In this document: positions 31,747 through 34,361 of the stretch, piece by piece
Position numbering within the stretch: the stretch's first letter is position 1
Layout of the letters: each line of letters begins with the position of its first letter
IMG/VR virus record: IMGVR_UViG_3300042691_010247
Coordinates: 1 to 34,361 of that record
Reading direction: 5' to 3' (one strand)
DNA: 34,361 bases
DNA from: a virus
Notes under the pieces: generated by a model
What the model saw: only the letters and a program-made list of their open reading frames with translations
What the model was told of the DNA's origin: nothing
The model's database searches: none
Made by a program: the position numbers and the translations under genes

Positions 31747-31911
31747 ATGACAGTGACAGAACTTGAGAAGATCACCACGCTGTACAAGGTAGGCCAAATG
31801 TTGGGCTTAACTTACCCTGCTGTGTATAAGTGGCGCAAAACCAACAAGATCCCACCTTTACGTCTTTTTCAATTGAAAGAGATGAAACCTGAGTGGTTTG
31901 ACAAGTCTTAG
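31747..31911 (+). CDS. Cro-like helix-turn-helix regulator
   Basis: A 54-residue protein. Residues about 12-38 form the helix-turn-helix: LYKVGQMLGLTYPAVYKWRK, followed by TNKIPPLRLFQLKEMKPEWF, the layout of the small Cro / YdaS-type repressors. The start ATG follows a strong AAAGGAGTAGTT site. It is the first gene of the rightward operon, directly facing the leftward promoter across a 150-base control region, exactly where Cro sits in lambdoid phages. The gene was recovered by reading the strand, as it is short. It probably represses both early promoters; this is inference. Confidence 0.75.
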   Translation: MTVTELEKITTLYKVGQMLGLTYPAVYKWRKTNKIPPLRLFQLKEMKPEWFDKS

Positions 31912-31939
31912 AAAGGTTTGGTATGATTCAGTCCGTTGT

Positions 31940-32026
31940 CGTAGTGGTCAACAGTAAGAAGCCGTTTACACATGCCTCGCCCCGTATAGGGGAACCACTA
32001 CGGGGCAGTTGTAAGCGGCTTTTTTA
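31940..32026 (+). ncRNA. Structured RNA / switchable terminator downstream of Cro-like gene
   Basis: The outer stem AAGCCGTTTACA (31959-31970) pairs with TGTAAGCGGCTT (32010-32021; one G-U) and runs into six T residues, an intrinsic terminator. Inside it GCCCCGTA (31979-31986) pairs perfectly with TACGGGGC (31999-32006), or CCCC pairs with GGGG (31980-31992). A competing helix exists: CGTAGTGGT (31940-31948) pairs perfectly with ACCACTACG (31994-32002), which also uses the right arm of the inner stem. The layout suggests an attenuator, a pseudoknot or a small terminated RNA; no known class is recognised. Confidence 0.65.
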
Positions 32027-32310
32027 TTGCCCAATCGTCAGCCCTCAGGGCGGGATAGCAAATGGTCTGCATGGACTGAACCCAAGAAACACCGCACACA
32101 GTACACCCCTGTGCAAAATGCGACCAGCGTTGGTTTGGCGACTGGTAAATCACAAGTACACGGTGGTAACAAGGCTTGTGGATAAAGTGAACAAACTCGT
32201 CATACGCACTTGGGGCTTGTTGATTAATCATCTAGTCTGGAGCGGGTCGGATACCTCTGTATCCACCCTTGGGAGAACTATTATCAAGAGCAAAGTAAAG
32301 GAGAGAGAAT
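32027..32310 (+). other. Non-coding stretch with DnaA-box-like motifs, possible origin
   Basis: No convincing gene. Contents: a GCCC-TCA-GGGC hairpin (32041-32051); a CACAG...CTGTG inverted repeat near 32097-32115; a perfect DnaA box TGTGGATAA (32177-32185) with two seven-of-nine relatives at 32218-32226 and, inverted, at 32259-32267, evenly 41 bases apart; the palindrome TGATTAATCA (32221-32230); and the hairpin GGATAC-CTCT-GTATCC (32249-32264) extended by GGGT/ACCC with a bulge. The next gene is a helicase-loader-like gene, so a replication origin is plausible. Confidence 0.5.
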
Positions 32311-32664
32311 ATGTTTGAGAGTGGATTTGATAAATTCTGGAGTGCCTGGCCATCGTCACCTCGCAAGGGTGCAAGGATCAGTTGCAAACAAAAATGGGTG
32401 GCTAAAGAGTTTGAGTCACAAACCGCACAAATTGTTAAGCATGTACTGTGGATGAAGACCACCGACATGTGGCTAAAACAAAACGGGGCCTTTATACCTG
32501 CACCACTTGTTTACCTTAATCAGCAGCGGTGGGACGGGGCAGAAATACCTGAGGTGAAAGAGGTTGTAAACGTATTAAAAGAGATGGACATTGAAAGCAA
32601 AAAAGCCATTCCAATGCCAGCAGATATCAAAGCAAAGTTAGATGCAATAAGGGGACGAGCATGA
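32311..32664 (+). CDS. Replication protein, helicase-loader-like
   Basis: A 117-residue protein with the motif set of phage replication/primosome proteins: FDKFWSAWPSSPRKGARISC (the FxxFWxxxP...RKG start), KQKWVAKEFESQTAQIVKHV, then GAFIPAPLVYLNQQRWDGAE, the usual FIPxPxxxLNxxRW signature, and an Ala/Lys-rich tail. The larger relatives have an extra N-terminal DNA-binding domain that is missing here, so this is a short single-domain form. Strong AAAGGAGAGAGAAT before the ATG. It probably delivers host helicase to the origin, possibly in the adjacent non-coding stretch. Confidence 0.78.
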   Translation: MFESGFDKFWSAWPSSPRKGARISCKQKWVAKEFESQTAQIVKHVLWMKTTDMWLKQNGAFIPAPLVYLNQQRWDGAEIPEVKEVVNVLKEMDIESKKAIPMPADIKAKLDAIRGRA

Positions 32665-32861
32665 CAAAAGAAGAAGCAAACCAATTACTAGAAACACATA
32701 AATATGGAATCAGAGTCTATTCCGTCTACGAAGTCACCAGAGCCTTGTGGATCACTGGCGACCTTGGACACACCATACGCAAAGACATTGTCCCACCTCG
32801 TCCTATTGTGTTCTCAGAAGGGTTTCAAGATGTACGGATGGCAAAGAGCGAAAGAACTTGA
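32661..32861 (+). CDS. Small hypothetical protein after loader
   Basis: A 66-residue protein (MTKEEANQLLETHKYGIRVY) with YEVTRALWITGDLGHTIRKD and IVFSEGFQDVRMAKSERT. It overlaps the loader gene by four bases (ATGA). Not recognised; small nin-type genes of this size are common in rightward early operons. Confidence 0.55.
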   Translation: MTKEEANQLLETHKYGIRVYSVYEVTRALWITGDLGHTIRKDIVPPRPIVFSEGFQDVRMAKSERT

Positions 32862-32946
32862 TGCAGATCCCAGTGGTATGTATCGTGGTATATCGGATGA
32901 ACTTGCAAAGCTAATGAAAGAAAAAAATGCCAAGACCAAAGAGTGA
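32830..32946 (+). CDS. Very small hypothetical protein overlapping its neighbour
   Basis: A 38-residue product, MYGWQRAKELDADPSGMYRG continuing to ISDELAKLMKEKNAKTKE, read in another frame from the preceding gene and overlapping it by 32 bases. The ATG has AGAAGGGTTTCAAG in front. A longer frame to 32704 is open but lies in the coding sequence of the neighbour and has no ribosome binding site. The helical, Lys-rich composition looks like a real protein rather than a shadow. Function unknown. Confidence 0.45.
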   Translation: MYGWQRAKELDADPSGMYRGISDELAKLMKEKNAKTKE

Positions 32947-32947
32947 A

Positions 32948-33088
32948 ATGACAAATAGCAAAAAAGCTATAGGCGTAAGAATGACTGAATGGGAATACCA
33001 AGAGTGGATGAAGCTTGGGGCGACCAAATGGCTGCGCCAACAACTGTTGGAAAGCAAAAAGAAAAGAGAGGGCCTATGCTCTACCTAG
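32948..33088 (+). CDS. Small ribbon-helix-helix-like protein
   Basis: A 46-residue protein: MTNSKKAIGVRMTEWEYQEW, then MKLGATKWLRQQLLESKKKR and EGLCST. The segment KKAIGVRMTEWEYQEWMKLG, a basic beta strand followed by two short helices, has the spacing of ribbon-helix-helix regulators. The ATG follows the previous stop by one base, with AAAGAG in front. It is too short for common gene callers. The end overlaps the resolvase start by 13 bases. Likely a small DNA-binding protein. Confidence 0.5.
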   Translation: MTNSKKAIGVRMTEWEYQEWMKLGATKWLRQQLLESKKKREGLCST

Positions 33089-33534
33089 GCATCGATGCTG
33101 GCTTCAGCGGGGCCTGGGGCATAGTGGACCACCACGGCAACTACCAAGGCTGTGGAGACATGCACCACACTGACAAGCACATCTTGACAAACAAAGTTAT
33201 GGATGAAATCTTGTATGTGCGTGGGTGCAACGATCTCGAAGTAGTAGTCGAAGCCGTCCACAGTATGCCCAAGAACGGGGTGGCATCCAGCTTTAAATTC
33301 GGAGTGGCATTCGGGGGCGCTATATCCCTTGCAGAGCGCCTCAGATGCACATGGCAGCTAGTTACCCCGCAAGTCTGGAAAAAAGCGCTTGGACTTGATT
33401 CTGACAAACAAAAAAGCCTTGATCTTGCCCGTAAGCTTTGGCCAGATGCACCGCTTAAACGCAAGAAAGACAACGGACGGGCAGAAGCATTACTGCTGGC
33501 TTACTGGTTGAGGAATCAGAATGGCCACAATTGA
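33076..33534 (+). CDS. RuvC-like Holliday junction resolvase
   Basis: A 152-residue nuclease with the RNase H-like RuvC core. LYLGIDAGFSGAWGIVD gives the first acid Asp7; EVVVEAVHSMPKNGVASSFK gives Glu59; KKDNGRAEALLLAYW gives Asp132 and Glu137 as third and fourth acids. WQLVTPQVWKKALGL is the typical segment between them. It would resolve branched DNA during recombination or before packaging, which complements the ERF annealing protein of the leftward operon. The start ATG at 33076 lies behind GAGAGGGCCT; an in-frame ATG at 32989 would add sequence that overlaps the ribbon-helix-helix gene. Confidence 0.85.
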   Translation: MLYLGIDAGFSGAWGIVDHHGNYQGCGDMHHTDKHILTNKVMDEILYVRGCNDLEVVVEAVHSMPKNGVASSFKFGVAFGGAISLAERLRCTWQLVTPQVWKKALGLDSDKQKSLDLARKLWPDAPLKRKKDNGRAEALLLAYWLRNQNGHN

Positions 33535-33796
33535 AAACCCGTTTGTTTACCCAGAAGGCGCACCTGAATGGTTATTGGACAAGAAGCGCCAAAAGCGCAG
33601 AGACAAAAGGGCGGCTAGGCTGGGGCGTGAGGTTGGTCAGTGGGGTGGGAAGCGGCCAGGCGCTGGAAGGCCAAAGGAAAAATCGGAAGAGTCCTTTAAA
33701 TTGAACCTAAACAACATACAAAAACTTAATTTAAGAGAGATTGGCAATGGAAACCTCGAAGCAGGTATCCAGCGCCTCATCGACAAACACGTTTAG
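33521..33796 (+). CDS. Basic small protein with GxRPGAGRPK motif
   Basis: A 91-residue protein with a basic centre (DKKRQKRRDKRAARLGREVG) leading into GGKRPGAGRPKEKSEES, an AT-hook-like GRP motif widespread in small phage and plasmid proteins, and a C-terminus with LNLREIGNGNLEAGIQRLID that resembles a ribbon-helix-helix dimer. It overlaps the resolvase by 14 bases. Likely a DNA-binding accessory protein; the exact role is not known. Confidence 0.65.
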   Translation: MATIENPFVYPEGAPEWLLDKKRQKRRDKRAARLGREVGQWGGKRPGAGRPKEKSEESFKLNLNNIQKLNLREIGNGNLEAGIQRLIDKHV

Positions 33797-33808
33797 ATTG
33801 GAAAACAA

Positions 33809-34132
33809 ATGGAAGCAATAGATCCTAACAAAGCAATAAAGTTCATCCAAGACAATGCCCAAGATTATGCTGATGCAAAGGCAGCCAGGATCCACATCGA
33901 GCAATTTCTTAAAACAGTAAAAGCTCAACTGATGAGCGAGTCAGATGAAAAGACGCTAGGCGCACAAGAAACCTATGCCTACGCCCACGGGCGCTACATG
34001 GACCAACTGATGGGTTTGAAGGCAGCAGTAGCTCAAGAAGAACATCTAAAGTACATGTTAGAGGCTGCCAAGCTTCGTATTGAAGTTTGGAAGACTGAGC
34101 AATACAACATGCGGACAGAAATGAGGATGTAA
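33809..34132 (+). CDS. Conserved helical phage protein of the replication/nin region
   Basis: A 107-residue helical protein: AIKFIQDNAQDYADAKAARI, HIEQFLKTVKAQLMSESDEK, then QETYAYAHGRYMDQLMGLKA and AVAQEEHLKYMLEAAKLRIE. The pattern of an Ala/Lys-rich hairpin with a central AYAH motif is one I recall from proteins next to recombination genes in many phages of proteobacteria. No catalytic residues. Weak ribosome binding site (GGAAAACAA). The stop overlaps the next ATG by one base. Confidence 0.7.
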   Translation: MEAIDPNKAIKFIQDNAQDYADAKAARIHIEQFLKTVKAQLMSESDEKTLGAQETYAYAHGRYMDQLMGLKAAVAQEEHLKYMLEAAKLRIEVWKTEQYNMRTEMRM

Positions 34133-34361
34133 TGTACAGGGACCCTGACCTACTTAAGCTTGCCAAGGGCGAGAAATGCCTGCTTCAGATTTCTGATGAC
34201 TGCATGGGGGATGAGGGTTCCACAACGGTGGCGGCACACTCTAATTTCATGACACATGGTAAGGCGAAGGGTTTGAAGGCTGAAGATTGCTACTCAGTCT
34301 GGGCTTGCCACAACTGTCATTCAATTTTTGACCAGGGGGGGGTCTACACAAAAAAAGAGAA
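34132..34361 (+). CDS. YbcO/DUF1364-type zinc protein (3' end cut by window edge)
   Basis: The first 76 residues are visible. MYRDPDLLKLAKGEKCLLQI, DDCMGDEGSTTVAAHSNFMT, then KGLKAEDCYSVWACHNCHSI match the DUF1364/YbcO pattern: RDP start, a Cys16/Cys24 pair, AHSN His36 and a CHNCH zinc knuckle. These are small HNH-like nucleases in the nin-type region of lambdoid phages, related to RusA-neighbour proteins. The frame is open to the last base. The gene continues past the window. Confidence 0.82.
   Translation, partial: MYRDPDLLKLAKGEKCLLQISDDCMGDEGSTTVAAHSNFMTHGKAKGLKAEDCYSVWACHNCHSIFDQGGVYTKKE

Noticed and set aside
31979-32060. A tRNA gene in the GC-rich hairpin region downstream of the Cro-like gene
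   Set aside because: No T-arm GGTTCRA motif, no anticodon arm of the right spacing and no acceptor pairing could be found; the stems fit a terminator-type structure instead.
31923-32318. 131-codon open frame on the + strand between the Cro-like and loader genes
   Set aside because: It runs through a strong terminator stem with T tract, several hairpins and DnaA-like boxes, has no good ribosome binding site, and its translation looks like random sequence rich in Leu, Arg and Ser. I treat the region as non-coding.

Overview
The window is a stretch of a tailed double-stranded DNA bacteriophage genome, cut at both ends: a portal gene runs in from the left edge and a YbcO/DUF1364-type gene runs off the right edge. 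The gene order portal - (small protein) - scaffold - coat - adaptor - nozzle - ejection proteins, with no tape-measure or sheath gene, points to a short-tailed (podovirus-type) phage. A Gram-negative host is inferred from the spanin pair, an inner-membrane Rz-like protein with a nested Rz1-like lipoprotein. The composition and the style of the fibre genes would fit a freshwater betaproteobacterial host, but that is only an inference.

Layout. Bases 1-6942 carry head genes on the + strand (portal, scaffold, major capsid protein, a decoration-like protein, an adaptor-like protein), with two clear intrinsic terminators flanking the decoration gene. Bases 6951-19012 hold a very large fibre/tail-tip block. 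It contains a collagen-like Gly-Pro-Thr fibre, three tandem paralogous glycine-rich fibres plus a fourth related one, a nozzle protein, a modular 721-residue fibre, a fibre-domain protein and small accessory proteins. Embedded in or directly after this block are a family-2 glycosyltransferase with TPR-like repeats (12843-13904) and two genes with 2-oxoglutarate/Fe(II) oxygenase motifs (19015-20590), the second with two catalytic domains. Bases 20599-25170 encode low-complexity, Ala/Gly/Pro-rich proteins that look like internal or ejection proteins. Bases 25173-27403 are a lysis cluster: several small membrane proteins, a holin candidate with a perfect EF-hand loop, Rz with nested Rz1, and an M15 peptidase endolysin. 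A metallophosphatase gene and a small gene (27485-28646) end the + strand late block and meet the opposing operon at a minus-strand terminator.

Bases 28695-31596 are a leftward operon of small early genes around an ERF-type single-strand annealing protein. It is separated by a 150-base divergent control region from a rightward operon that starts with a 54-residue Cro-like gene and continues into a helicase-loader-like gene, a RuvC-like resolvase and small genes. This resembles a lambda-type pL/pR arrangement, but no repressor gene lies between the two promoters. Between the Cro-like gene and the loader gene are about 400 bases without a convincing gene. They contain a strong structured RNA/terminator with a competing helix, and a perfect DnaA box with two weaker partners, a possible replication origin.

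The most interesting idea is that the phage modifies its own collagen-like fibre: a Gly-Pro-Thr repeat protein, a glycosyltransferase and prolyl-hydroxylase-like oxygenases occur in one transcriptional block. All functional statements rest on reading the sequence and remembered family motifs; no database search was run.
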